A DNA stretch of 64,000 nucleotides from Anthoceros angustus (taxonomy: Eukaryota > Streptophyta > Anthocerotopsida > Anthocerotales > Anthocerotaceae), in NCBI GenBank assembly GCA_010909165.1, contig MU008189.1, positions 558,001-622,000 of the forward strand, given 5' to 3'. Every line of letters begins with the position of its first letter. Position 1 is the stretch's first letter. Of this stretch, positions 53,801-64,000 are shown one piece after another. The notes under the pieces were generated by a model, which was given only the letters and a program-made list of their open reading frames with translations, was not told the origin of the DNA and ran no database searches. The translations under genes were made by a program, and so were the position numbers.

Positions 53801-55269
53801 GCCGGGTTTCATGGAAGAGCGGTGGAATTACATGAACTCGGGACCGCAGGTGTGAGTGCCACCAAGGACAAATACCAAAGGGGATTTAGAGCGGCCGCAG
53901 GATTGGGACCGGAGCTGGTTAGAAGGGTGGGCGCAAGGAGGAGGCGGGCGGTGATGGAGCCGCAGAAAGAAGCACAAGAAGCAGCCCGTTAAAGCGGGCG
54001 AATACGAACCCAAGGTTGACGAGGATTTGGCAACAGCAGCTTGATGGGTCCGCCGTGGTTCCTATGTTTCGCAAAGACAAGAAGCGGGATTATTTGTCGA
54101 CCACTTGCTCCTTCATGAAGTGGTCGAAGATCGATTAGCGAATTCTCTCGATGTTGTGTGAAGAGAGGTTGAACTTGATTTCCTCGCCTCGGCCCTCTAA
54201 TCTCACCATTTCGGTCCATCTTTATGTTTACGCTAACTGCCCCGCTGAGGTGGAGATTGTAGCCTCCCTCCACATGTGGAAGCCGTTAGGGAGGTGAAAT
54301 GGAAGGAGGAGCCCAAGGAGGAAAAATCGGATAGCCGGGGAGTGGCATGGGCCTGGAGGAGGAGAAGGAAATTCCACCAAAGAAAAGGAGGAAGACCGGG
54401 GTGAAAGCATCGCAAAAAAGGTGAAGGCGGATGCGCCACTGTGTCGAAAACGGCCACAGAAATGAAAGCCAAACCAGCTTGAGGTGGCAGGAGGCGCGAT
54501 CCGAGGACAATTTTGCCGACTGGATGCGTATGATGAATCAACTCCGAGGGTTTAGGGTCGACCCTCCTCAAAGATGGGAAGAGATTTTCAAGGGACTCCA
54601 CCGGCAACAGAGGTGGATGCAACCGAATTGGTGAGGGTGCGCACTGGGGAGGAAAGTTCTCGACGGAGGGATGGCGTCGCCGCAACACAACAAGTGGACT
54701 TGGTGAGCCGACCACGCCGATGATCCGGGCCCAAGCATTTGTTGGATCAAGCGGCTTTAGCTCTCACCGCTCAAGCAGGGGCGACGGAGGAAGTGGTGAA
54801 GGCTGTTTGACGAAGAGGAGGCCAAGCGCAAGCAATCGGAGGAAGACAAGCGGAACCTAGAGGAAATAAGGGCCAAGATTCAAGAAGATTTGTGCAGGCC
54901 GGGAGAAGTTGCAAGCCATGACGAGCAGGAAGCACTCATGGCTCAAATTAAGGATGCCACGAGGCGAACCAGAGATGCAGGGGAGTTGTTGCGAGCCAGA
55001 GCGAGGCGGCCTCGGTGGAAAAGGCCCATAAGCTAGCGGAGCGATATAAGCGAGCGGATGAGGCACGTGGCCGGGCGAGAAAAGACAAAGGGAAGGCGGG
55101 GTAGCAGGACCACGGCGAGTAGCGGAAGGCCTACCGAGCGGAAGGAAGCGGCAGAGGTAGGAAACCTCACCTACATGTTCTTTGAGCGACGCTGGAGTCC
55201 ACTACGCGGTGGAAACCTACCGACATTGGCGCAACCAACCGGGCAGGCGGGCGGGCGGCAGGATGCGAC

Positions 55270-55791
55270 GTGGCGCCTCGCGAGGACATAGGCCGAGCAA
55301 CGTGTGTAGCCTACGGGAGGAGGGGTAAGCACCTCGGTGCAGGGGTCCTATTATATTACGGCACATGGATGAGGAAACTTATGTGCCCCGGTCTATATGT
55401 GAATGGAGAACGCGTGCTTAACCTCACCGCCCATGTGCGTGTGGAAATAGGAGGGATCGGGGCCTACCTGCAAGTGAGGACCCGGCGCATACTTCTACCG
55501 CGCGGGTGTGGGGTTGGCTCCCTATGCGGAGGCGACTTTGGAGGAGTTGAGCGAGGAGGAGGTCCAGCTTGGGTGGACGAGGAGCCGTTAATCCTCAGCA
55601 ATAGGCGGCCAGCGGAAGATGCGGAAGCCCCAGGGCAGGGTACACCTCAAATTCGGACGTCCAGCAGTGACAGTGAGGTGGAAGTAGTGTGGGAGAACCT
55701 GTCCGACCAGCGGCGTGGCAGGAGAGCTCGTGGCGGCAGCAATGGAGGACGTAGGGCCAGACGGCCAAGTCGAGGTAGGGCGCGCAGATAG
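55270..55791 (+). CDS. LTR-encoded frame e, unknown
   Basis: The longest open passage of module e, 173 codons: G-V-L-L-Y-Y-G-T-W-M-R-K-L-M, then L-Y-V-N-G-E-R-V-L-N-L-T-A-H-V-R-V-E-I-G-G, a Gly-rich part and an Arg-rich end. The same frame is partly open at 57259-57698 and broken elsewhere. The beta-like V-N-G-E-R-V-L-N-L-T stretch looks protein-like, but no family is recognised. The end of this module also leads to the element's untranslated region, so it may be non-coding. Confidence 0.3.
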   Translation: MAPREDIGRATCVAYGRRGKHLGAGVLLYYGTWMRKLMCPGLYVNGERVLNLTAHVRVEIGGIGAYLQVRTRRILLPRGCGVGSLCGGDFGGVERGGGPAWVDEEPLILSNRRPAEDAEAPGQGTPQIRTSSSDSEVEVVWENLSDQRRGRRARGGSNGGRRARRPSRGRARR

Positions 55792-56255
55792 CGTAGGCTG
55801 AGGTGGTAGCAACCTAAAGATAATTTGGTTAGGATGCTGCACTGGACCTAGGATCGCTCCGAATTGTGGGCGCGTCCCTTCGATAGCCATCTTAGGACCT
55901 AAAAATCCGGGGCAGGGTGCCCCAGCCGATGTATAAGAGGGGCGAATTAGGTCCCTCACGTCAGATAATTCCTGGTTGAGATCCCCACGCTGCCTGTGGC
56001 TGGTTGGAGACGTCCGTCCAGGTTGAGGCGGTGCGAGGCGCTCCTAGGGGTGGTCGAGAGCTTGCTCCGGGGGGAGGAGGGGTGATAAAGCAATCTTGGC
56101 GACAAAGGAGGAGGAAACCAAGGGATTGGCGCGGGCGGTCCGGAGCTTGCTCGTGCCCGTGACGCCGGGGTTCTTCTTTCCTTCACACTTGTCCCGCTAG
56201 TTGTGTTCAATTAGAGAAGTGTTGAGTGGATGGTTGGAAGCCTGGGCGAGTTGAG

Positions 56256-56281
56256 GGAGAGAGAGAGAGAGAGAGAGAGAT
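56256..56281 (+). repeat. (GA)n microsatellite in LTR
   Basis: GAGGGAGAGAGAGAGAG...; repeated at about 58313-58338 and in shorter form at 37617-37633 and 59200-59214. The copies of module f differ in repeat number. Confidence 0.85.
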
Positions 56282-59200
56282 TGGGTGAAGGAGTGACTAA
56301 ACCAGCGCGATGCGAGGTGTGAGAGGGTTGAGAAGGAACTAATTGAGAGACTAGCGGTGGAGATTGTAGCCTCCCTCCACATGTGGAAGCCGGTTAGGGA
56401 GGTGAATGGAAGGCGGAGGAGCCCAAGGAGGAAAAATCGGATAGCTGGAGTCGGTGGCGGCGGTTCGGAGGAGGAGAAGGAAATTCCACCAGAAAAGGAG
56501 GAAGACCGGGGTGAAAGGCGGGCATCGTGAAAAGGTGAAGGCGGATGCGCGCGTCACCAGTCAGCAGGCGCCCGCTACAGAAATGAAAAGCGGCGGTTGG
56601 AGGTGGCGGAAGAGGCGCGATCCGAGGACAATTTTGACACGGATGCGGATGATGAATCAACTCCGGAGGGTTTAGGGTGACCTCGAGGCGGACCCTCCTC
56701 GGCATGGGAAGAGATTTTCAAGGGACTCCAGCAGCGGTGGATGCAACCGGTGAGGGTGCGCACCTTCTGGGAGGAAAGTTCTCGACGGAGGGATGGCGCG
56801 GCCGGGGGCCACAACAAGTGGACTTGCGGGAGCTGACCACGTCGATGATCCGGGCCCAAGCGGTTGTTGGATCAAGCGGCTTTAGCTCTCACGGCTCGGT
56901 GCAGGCGGGCGGAGGAAGTGGTGAAGGCCAGTTTGTGAAGAGGAGGCCAAGCGCAAGGAGGAAGACAAGCGGAACCTAGAGGAAGGGCCAAGATTCAAGA
57001 AGATTTGTGCAGGCCGGGAGAAGTTGCAAGCCATGACGAGCAGGAAGCACTCATGGCTCAAATTAAGGATGCCCACGAGGCGAACCAGAGATGGGAGTTG
57101 TTGCGAGCCCAGGCGAAGCGGCCTCGGTGGAAAAGGCCCATAAGCTAGCGGAGCGATATAAGGAGCGGGATGAGGCACGTGGCGGGGCGTAAAAGACAAA
57201 GGGAAGGCGGGTGTGACCACGGCGAGTAGCGGAAGGCCTACCGGAAGGAAGCGACCAGGTGGCGAAACCTCACCTACGCGTTCTTGAGCGACGCAGTCGT
57301 GGAGTCCACTACCGCATGAGTCGACGCTACCGACATTGGGCACGGGCGGGCGGGCGGCGATGCGGCGTGCCTCGCGAGGACATAGGCCGAGCAACGTGTG
57401 TAGCCTACGGGAGGAGGGGTAAGCACCTCAGTGCGGGGGTCCTATTATATTACGGCACATGGATGAGGAAACTTATGTGCCCCGGTCTATATGTGAATGG
57501 AGAACGCGCTTAACCTCACTCCATGTGCGTGTGGAAATAGGAGGGATCGGGGCCTACCTGCAAGTGAGGACCCGGTGCATACTTCTACCGCGCGGGTGTG
57601 GGGTTGGCTCCCTATTATGCGGAGGCGACTTTGGAGGAGTTGAGCGAGGAGGAGGTCCAGCTTGGGTGGACGAGGAGCCGTGTAATCCTCGGCAATAGGC
57701 GGCCACGGAAGATGCGGAAGCCCAGGCGGTACACCTCAAATTCGACGTCAGCGTGGCGGTGAGGTGGAAGTAGTGTGGGAGAACCGTCCAGGCCGTGGCG
57801 GAGAGCTCGTGGCGGCAGCAATGGAGGATGAGGGCGGCAGCCAAGTCGAGGTAGGGCGCGAGATAGCGTGAGGTGAGGTGGTAGCAACCTAAAGATAATT
57901 TGGTTAGGATCTTGCCGACCTAGGATCGCTCCGAATTGTGGCGCGTCCCTTCGATAGCCATCTTAGGACCTAAAAATCAGGCGGTGCCCCGGCCGATGTA
58001 TAAGAGGAATTAGGTCCCTCACGCCGATAATTCTGGTTGAGATCCCCACGCCTGTGGCTGGTTGGAGACGTCCGTCCAGGTTGAGGCGGTGCGAGGCGCT
58101 CCTAGGGGTGGTCGAGAGCTTGCTCCGGGGGGAGGAGGGGTGATAAAGCAATCTTGGCGACAAAGGAGGAGGAAACCAAGGGATTGGCGCGGGCGGTCCG
58201 GAGCTTGCTCGTGCCCGTGACGCCGGGGTTCTTCTTTCCTTCACACTTGTCCCGCTAGTTGTGTTCAATTAGAGAAGTGTTGAGTGGATGGTTGGAAGCC
58301 TGGGCGAGTTGAGGGAGAGAGAGAGAGAGAGAGAGAGATTGGGTGAAGGAGTGACTAAACCAGCGCGATGCGAGGTGTGAGAGGGGTTGAGAAGGAACTA
58401 ATTGAGAGACTAGCGGTGGAGATTTGTGTGAATCCAAAAGAAACCAAACGGTGCCTGGTGGAAGTGCGCAAGGGGAACAGTTCCCTTGTAAAATAATGTG
58501 TGGCGCCTTTGTGTGTGTGGAGCGGTGAGGATTTGTGGAATTTAGGTCCCTAGGAATCGGTGTGTGTGTGCATGAAGTGTGGAGTGCAGAATAAGCGGAT
58601 CCGTGCCGCAGTGACGCCCGTGGCGAGATCCGGCGTCAGAAATAAGTCGCTAGGGTTTGGGTGTGGGACCCACCTCGTGGTCGAAGCAACTACCGGTGAG
58701 AGCCACCGCGGTCGTGGAATGAGATTTTGTCGTGGAATAAGAGGCGTGGTGGCTAGACAAGTCGGGGTAGTAGTGGTTGAGTAGATAGGTAAGAGGAGTA
58801 ATAGCAAGTAAGTCTTGACTTAGGTGAAGGTCGATGTGATAGAAGTTAGCGTCTCTTGGCACAAACCATTCCCTTGGGAGGCGAATCCTAAGCCTAGCGA
58901 CATTGAGGGGCGAATTAGGTCCCTCACGCCGATAATTCTGGTTGAGATCCCCACTGTGGCTGGTTGGAGACGTCCGATGAGAGGCGGTGTGCGAGGCGCT
59001 CCTAGGGGTGGTCGAGAGCTTGCTCCCGGGGAGGAGGGGTGATAAAGCAATCTTGACAAAGGAGGAGGAAACCAGATTGGCGCGGGTGGAGCTTGCTCGT
59101 AACGCCGTGGCCTGGGGTTCTTCTTTCCTTCACACTTGTCCCTAGTTGTGTTCGAATTGAGAAGTGTTGAGTGGATGGTTGGAAGCTGGGCGAATTGAGA

Positions 59201-59384
59201 GAGAGAGAGGAGAAGATTGGGTGAAGGAGTGACTAAACATGCAGCGATGCGAGGTGTGAGGAGTTGAGAAGGGAACTAATTGAGACTAGCGGTGGAGATT
59301 TGTGAATCCAAAAGAAACCAAACCGGTCTTGTGGTGGAAGCGTGCAAAACAGCGTTCCTTGTAAAGTGTGAGTGTGGCTGTGTG

Positions 59385-61495
59385 TGTGTGTGGAGCGGTG
59401 AGGGATTTGTGGAATTTAGGTCCCTAGGAATCGGTGTGTGTGTGCATGAAGTGTGGAGTGCGAATAAAGCCGGATCCGACGCGGCGGTGGGCCGTGGCGA
59501 GATCCGCGCGTCGAAATAAGTCGCTAGGGTTTGGGTGGGACCCACCTCGTGGTCGAAGCAACTACCGGTGAGAGCCACCGCGGTCGTGGAATAAGATTTA
59601 GTCGTGGAATAAGAGCTGGTAGAGGAGTCGGGGTAGTAGTGGTTGAGTAGATAGGTAAGAGGAGTAATAGCAAGTAAGTCTTGACTTAGGTGAAGGTCGA
59701 TGGCGATAGAAGTTAGCGTCTCTTGGCACAAACCATTCCCTTGGGAGCGAATCCTAAGCCTACAACGACATTGAGGGCGAATGTGGACCTCACGGTGTCC
59801 CTGGACACGAATCCACACTCCACACCTACATTTTCCAAAATTCGACATTTATGATGGTGGTTTTTAATGGCCAACCTTTTGAAGACGACAATGTTTCACA
59901 ATGTTTTGCAGAGAAGCAAGAAAATAAATAGAATAGATGATTTGTCCTTGAGTAATGAAAGCACATCGGATGTGTCGAACACAAGTATAAGAGGCATCTG
60001 CGCTTGCGAGCCTAGTGAGGCAGTATCTGAAGAAGAAAGAGGGCTGATCGCCATGGGGTTTTGACCAAATGGTGAGTATTTCGGTGAGGCTCGAAGGAGG
60101 ACATGTCTATACCTTTGTGGCGCCCACAGGTGGCGGCTAGGTGTTCGAGACGAACTATAGCCAAGCTTGCGAGATTTTGAATTTAAGATCGACTTGCTCC
60201 ATGTGCCACCCATGGATAGATTAAGGTTGAAAGCGATGCGGACTTGACAAGAAGAAATGTAAGCTCAAGAGTTTGATCAAGAACGGTTGAGGAGGCCTCA
60301 CCATCCTTTACCTTGTCCAATTCTCATGAGCCTAATCTGCTGATCTAAGTGCGGCTTATCTCTACGGAGGGGCCGGTCGGGCAGGGTATGCTGTGCAGGA
60401 TTGCTCGAATCACGGGGTTTGAAAAGAGAATTGATGTGAGTGTGGCGCCTTTGTGTGTGTGGTGAGGGATTTGTGGAATTTAGGTCCCTAGGAATCGGTG
60501 TGTGTGTGCATGAAGTGTGGAGAAGCCGATCCGCGGCACGTGACGCCTGCGGGGATCCGCGGCGGAAATAAGTCGCTAGGGTTTGGGTGTGGGACCCACC
60601 TCGTGGTCGAAGCAACTACCGGTGAGAGCCACCGCGGTCGTGGAATAAGACGGCGTGGAATAAGAGCTGGTAGCTAGACAAGTCGGGGTAGTAGGCTGAG
60701 TAGATAGGTAAGAGGAGTAAGCAAGTAAGTCTTGACTTAGGTGAAGGTAAGAGCGATAGAAGTTAGCGTCTCTTGGCACAAACCATTCCCTTGGGAGGCG
60801 AATCCTAAGCCTACAACGACATTGAGGGGCGAATGTGGACCTCACTGTCCCCTGACACGAATCCACACTCCACACCTACATTTTCCAAAATTCGACATTA
60901 TGATGGTGGTTTTAATGGCCAACCTTTGAAGACGCATAATGTTTCACAATGTTTTGCGAGAAGCAAGAAAATAAATAGAATAGATGATTTGTCCTTGAGT
61001 AATGAAAGCTTGATGTAGTCGAACACAAGTATAAGACAAGACGCTCGCCACCGCGAGCCCTAGTGAGAGCCAAATGTATAAGAAAGAGGGCTGGCCCGCC
61101 TGAATGGGGTTTTGACCAAATGGTGAGTATTTCAAAGGAGGCTCAAGGAGGACATGTCTATACCCACCGTGACGCCCACAACAAATGTGGCGCAATGTAG
61201 GTGTTCGAGACGAACTATAGCCAAGCTTCGCCAGAGATTTTGAATTTAAGATCCGACTTGCTCCATGTGCCACCCATGGATAGATTAAGGTTGAAAGCGA
61301 CGGACTTGACAAGAAGAAATGTAAGCTCAAGAGTTTGATCAAGAACGTTGAGGAGGCCTCACCATCCTTTACCTTGTCCAATTCTCCACTACGGGGCCCA
61401 ATGCCGCAGATCTGGCGGCTTATCTCCGACACGAGGCTGTGTCGGCTGACAGGTATGCCCGCCGTCCGGGATTGCTCCGATCAAGGGGTTTGAAA
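59385..61495 (+). repeat. Duplicated LTR end plus right flank
   Basis: LTR end and flank (about 59385-60433) are repeated as 60434-61495, including the LTR/CCTAC border. The junction joins flank GAATTGATGTGAGTGT to LTR GTGAGTGTGGCGCC. The repeated part includes non-element flanking DNA, so it was not generated inside the retrotransposon's own replication cycle. Confidence 0.88.
59825..59829. repeat. Target-site duplication of gypsy element (right)
   Basis: CCTAC, identical to 31135-31139. A further copy of the LTR-end/CCTAC junction occurs near 60870-60875. Confidence 0.88.
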
Positions 61496-61849
61496 AGAGA
61501 ATTGATATGAGTGTTGGTGCGGTGGCACAAGCAACTTGAACGAAAGTGCTTGCCTACACAAGTATTGACGCAACCCTCTCCAAACCCGGTGTATTGCACC
61601 TCTTTGGAGTATAAGTGCGACGTTCGGTGCACTCCGACTCTTTGGAGCATAAGTCGCTATCATCCAAGCCACTTGGTACAAAGGTGTGTCTCATTTGTGC
61701 GGACGGTGGGCACATTAGGTCTTCTTTTGGGCTCGGATGCATGGGGCTGTGGGTTCGCAAATCACGAAAACGATTGAAATGAGACATGTGCATTTACGGA
61801 TGGTTGGGGCCAAAATGGGGTTGGAGACAAACCCCTATCTTTGAGAACA
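59830..61849. other. Right flank, mostly unassigned
   Basis: Apart from the inserted second LTR end, this holds AT-rich sequence with short frames (59867-60064 and its copy 60850-61018) that match nothing I know. 61500-61800 is unassigned. It may be leader or gag N-terminal sequence of the copia fragment that follows. Confidence 0.4.
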
Positions 61850-62986
61850 CTTACCTCGAGTTGAATGGAGCCGTCATGGAGGAAGAGGCCTCACGTGGCT
61901 CGGTCAAGACATCATATGCAGAACTCAAGGCCGAGCCTCTTCGTGATAAAAGGAAGAGGAAGGGGAAGAGGCGGTACCAACTGGCGGCGGCTCTCATATG
62001 GCAATAATAGACCCTCATCATCTCGCAGCACCAGTGAGAAAAGGCACTTGTCATTGGTGTCAACTGGAAGGACATTATGAAAGGGAATGTTGAAAGAAAA
62101 AGGCTAGGGCGCCTAGAAGAGGTCCCCCACCCACTTCAAATGTGGCATACAAGGCACCAGGGCTAGCGCTATTAGCTGTCTACTTGACCTCTAGAAATAA
62201 CATGCATATGAGTGGTTAGGGTATAGTCCACCTTACGTGTGCTGGAGGTGAAGTCTTGCAACTTGACTATGTTTATCATGTACCACAAATGGCTAAAAAT
62301 CTTGTTTCTGTTAGACAGCTCACTATGTCACAAAGATACAATGTAAACTTCAGCAGTCAGACCTGTGCTATTCAAGATGTTAGCAACTCCACAAAAAAAA
62401 AATTGTATGAAGGAAGGCTGTTTCATGACCTTGATCGTCTTGAATTGGAGTCCTCCCCAATCTCTAACCTTGCACGATTCAACAAAGCACAGTTATCAAC
62501 CTTGTGGCGCTCTGATTAGCTCATATCAACTCACGAAATTCCTCAAACTAAGTTCTAGCAATCTTTATGAAGACACATTACCTACCTTAGCTGTCGCTTC
62601 TTTCTTTGAGCTATGTATTCCAAGAGTCGAAGTTTACCTTTTCCAAATTAGACGCAATACGAGCTACACATCCGTTGGAACTGGTCCACACGGATTTGAG
62701 TGGCCCTATGTCAGGCCCTTTATTTAACCACTCATTGTTTTTCATGCGGATCGTGGATGATGCCACGAGGATAACTTATACCTATTTTCTGCGACACAAG
62801 TCAGAGGTAGTTGACAAATTTGAGGAGTACATAGACATGGCCGAATGGCAACTAGGCACTCGCCTGAAGACAGTACGTAAAGATGGGGGAGGCGAATTTA
62901 TTGCAGGCCATTTTACTCAGCTTTGTGTATCCAAAGGCATCCTTATGCAGAGGAGTGTACCATATTCTCAGGCTCCGCCCTCCTTC
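61850..62986 (+). pseudogene. Copia gag zinc knuckle, protease end and integrase fragment
   Basis: The CCHC knuckle at about 62056-62099 reads C-H-W-C-Q-L-E-G-H-Y-E-R-E-C, followed by a TGA where Trp is usual. The frame 62256-62519 carries L-D-Y-V-Y-H-V-P-Q-M-A-K-N-L-V-S-V. Integrase at 62606-62980 has H-T-D-L-S-G-P-M, R-I-V-D-D-A-T-R and K-D-G-G-G-E-F. Everything downstream of M-Q-R-S-V-P-Y-S is missing, because the palindrome-rich repeat begins at about 62987. RT and RNase H are absent. Confidence 0.82.
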
Positions 62987-64000
62987 AACAGTGTCTCTCT
63001 GGATAGGGGTTATTTTCCATTTAAGGGGTTTGGGTCCCTAAAGACCAAAAAATGACCCCCGAAAACAGACCAAAATGCATCATCGTTAGCAAAAGAACTC
63101 TTTAGACATGTACTGAAAGACATTGACCATGTTATTTTCTCGCAAACACTTACGCTAACAGGGTTTAAGCTGAAGAAGGTTCGCGGATTTCATCTTCACA
63201 AGGAAGGGATTTCATGGATTTTTAATAGGTGCTAGGAATCCTAAACACCTCTTTCGCAAGCGATAGTACTTCCTAGCTGGGTGAACAGCAGGCAAACCAA
63301 ACCAAACTAGCTCAGCAAGCCAAACTGCGCCGGACGTCCGGCGCAACCAACACGTAAAAGAAGCAATCATAAGCCGAAGAAACAGCTGGCAAGGCGCAGT
63401 GTGAGAGAACATTAATCAATAGTCTGATCATGGCCATCTCGAGAGGAACAAACTATGACTCTAGAAAGTAACGCTGGACGTCTGGTGCACTGTGAGTACA
63501 CAAACCGTGGGATCTCCATTGTTAGAGTGAAAAACAGAGGAAGGAATTGGAACAATGCCCGACGTTGGCACATTGGTGCGATCTGCTAAAACTCTGTGAC
63601 GTCCAACGCCGCCTGAGACCCCAATCTTGGCAAGGCGTCCAGATGGAAGTAGGAGTAGATGCACGCCAAAACGTCCTCAATGTATATATATTGTTTGTAT
63701 CTACCCAAACAATGTCCGTTTAGTAAGGGTGTAGATAAGCACAATGGCTTAAAGACTCCAAGGTTAAGAACCCTTGGGCCGGATCAGTTCTTGGATGGGG
63801 TGCTTATTTTTGGTGCCTTGAGAACTCCAGGGTTTAGCTCTCTTACGTTGGATTAGTACTAGGATGGTTTGCTTGTTTTTGTTGCTTTGAAAACTTTGTA
63901 AAACTCAAATGAAGCAACCTAGAGGCGGATTAATGCGGGATGGAGTGTTGATTTTTAATGGGTTTGAAAAATTTGTAAATCATCCGTTCTAGGCATAAAG
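62987..64000 (+). repeat. Palindrome-rich ~1-kb repeat, copy B
   Basis: Matches 30007-30975 and runs off the window. It contains one perfect 20-bp palindrome at 63326-63345; other palindromes of copy A are eroded here (for example near 63476). Confidence 0.85.

Larger units (their letters stand above)
31140..59824 (+). mobile_element. Ty3/gypsy retrotransposon, 28.7 kb as assembled, internally re-duplicated
   Basis: The borders are well supported: CCTAC duplications, LTRs starting TGTA(G/A)ACGATCT and ending CACACTCCACA, a tRNA-Asp PBS directly after the 5' LTR, and a purine tract before the 3' LTR. The coding order gag, protease, RT, RNase H, integrase is that of gypsy elements. Collapsing segments that appear more than once gives about 14 kb (LTRs of about 3.9 kb plus a 6.3-kb interior). 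At least 12 backward steps create the rest, near 33090, 34028, 36048, 38549, 40010, 43655, 46366, 49255, 52318, 53447, 56356 and 58903. No chromodomain is seen after the integrase. Nearly every frame is broken by short indels. Confidence 0.88.
50893..59824 (+). repeat. 3' LTR of gypsy element (8932 bp as assembled)
   Basis: Module order: a (50893-51270), b, c, d(part) to 52318; b, c, d to 53447; b, c, d, e, f to 56356; d, e, f to 58903; end of e and f again to 59824. Steps back are at GTGGCG (52318), in the CAAGCGCAA/GGCGG region (53447), at GTGGAGATTGT (56356) and at GAGGGGCGAAT(TA) (58903). This order differs from that of the 5' LTR, although the modules are the same. It ends CACACTCCACA, then the CCTAC duplication. 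Confidence 0.8.

Noticed and set aside
55588-55959. Minus-strand Pro/Ser-rich frames in the LTR modules
   Set aside because: They mirror the purine-rich plus strand and are low-complexity, with no motif.
1-64000. tRNA, rRNA or snoRNA genes
   Set aside because: I saw no cloverleaf or rRNA-like sequence. The only tRNA-related strings are the two retrotransposon primer binding sites.

Overview
This is a nuclear window from a land plant. It has short GT-AG introns (84 to 148 bp), two genes for proteins with plastid-type presequences, a PLS-type pentatricopeptide repeat (PPR) protein with a DYW-like C-terminus, an A-type cytochrome P450, and LTR retrotransposons carrying plant-type primer binding sites (initiator tRNA-Met and tRNA-Asp). 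The DYW variant (K-P where the P-G box normally lies, and a D-N-H end) points to a seed-free lineage such as a lycophyte, fern or hornwort. That is inference, and I cannot name the species.

Layout. (1) 0.7-7.6 kb: one complete Ty1/copia element with short LTRs, a matching 5-bp target-site duplication (TSD), PBS and polypurine tract, but broken coding frames and a long non-pol 3' tail. (2) 8-20 kb: a gene-bearing island. It holds a LINE-like remnant (-), plastid ribosomal protein uS5 (+), an unknown 122-aa basic protein (+), the PPR-DYW protein (-), a plastid-type DUF1995-like protein (+), an LRR pseudogene scrap and a four-exon P450 (+). (3) 20.7-27.2 kb: a divergent segmental duplication (20748-23775 and 24683-27150). 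It carries an unrecognised family with an L-D-N-R-R-L motif (one intact copy, two fused broken copies), a strong 42-bp hairpin and a LINE fragment. (4) 27-31 kb: copia fragments and a roughly 1-kb repeat studded with CG-rich palindromes. (5) 31140-59824: a Ty3/gypsy element of 28.7 kb bounded by a perfect TSD, with apparent LTRs of 8.0 and 8.9 kb. (6) 59.8-64 kb: its flank (part of it present twice), a copia gag-pol fragment and a second copy of the palindrome-rich repeat, running off the end.

The most unusual feature is the gypsy element. Collapsing its redundancy gives a model of about 14 kb (LTRs of about 3.9 kb plus a 6.3-kb interior). The observed sequence is about twice that, because it repeatedly steps backward and re-reads a segment already passed. 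There are at least 12 such junctions in the element, one in its right flank and one in the copia element. Re-read segments differ mostly by short indels in CG, CHG and homopolymer contexts, not by substitutions. The two LTRs have different duplication patterns, so the duplications were not made in the reverse-transcription cycle that produced this insertion. They are either post-insertion rearrangements or an assembly artefact in heavily methylated DNA, and raw reads would decide. Independently of this, the LTR itself contains substantial reading frames, including a charged coiled-coil protein of unknown function.

The host genes show no operon-like relation. uS5c and the DUF1995-like protein would act in the plastid, the PPR protein in organelle RNA editing, and the P450 at the ER.
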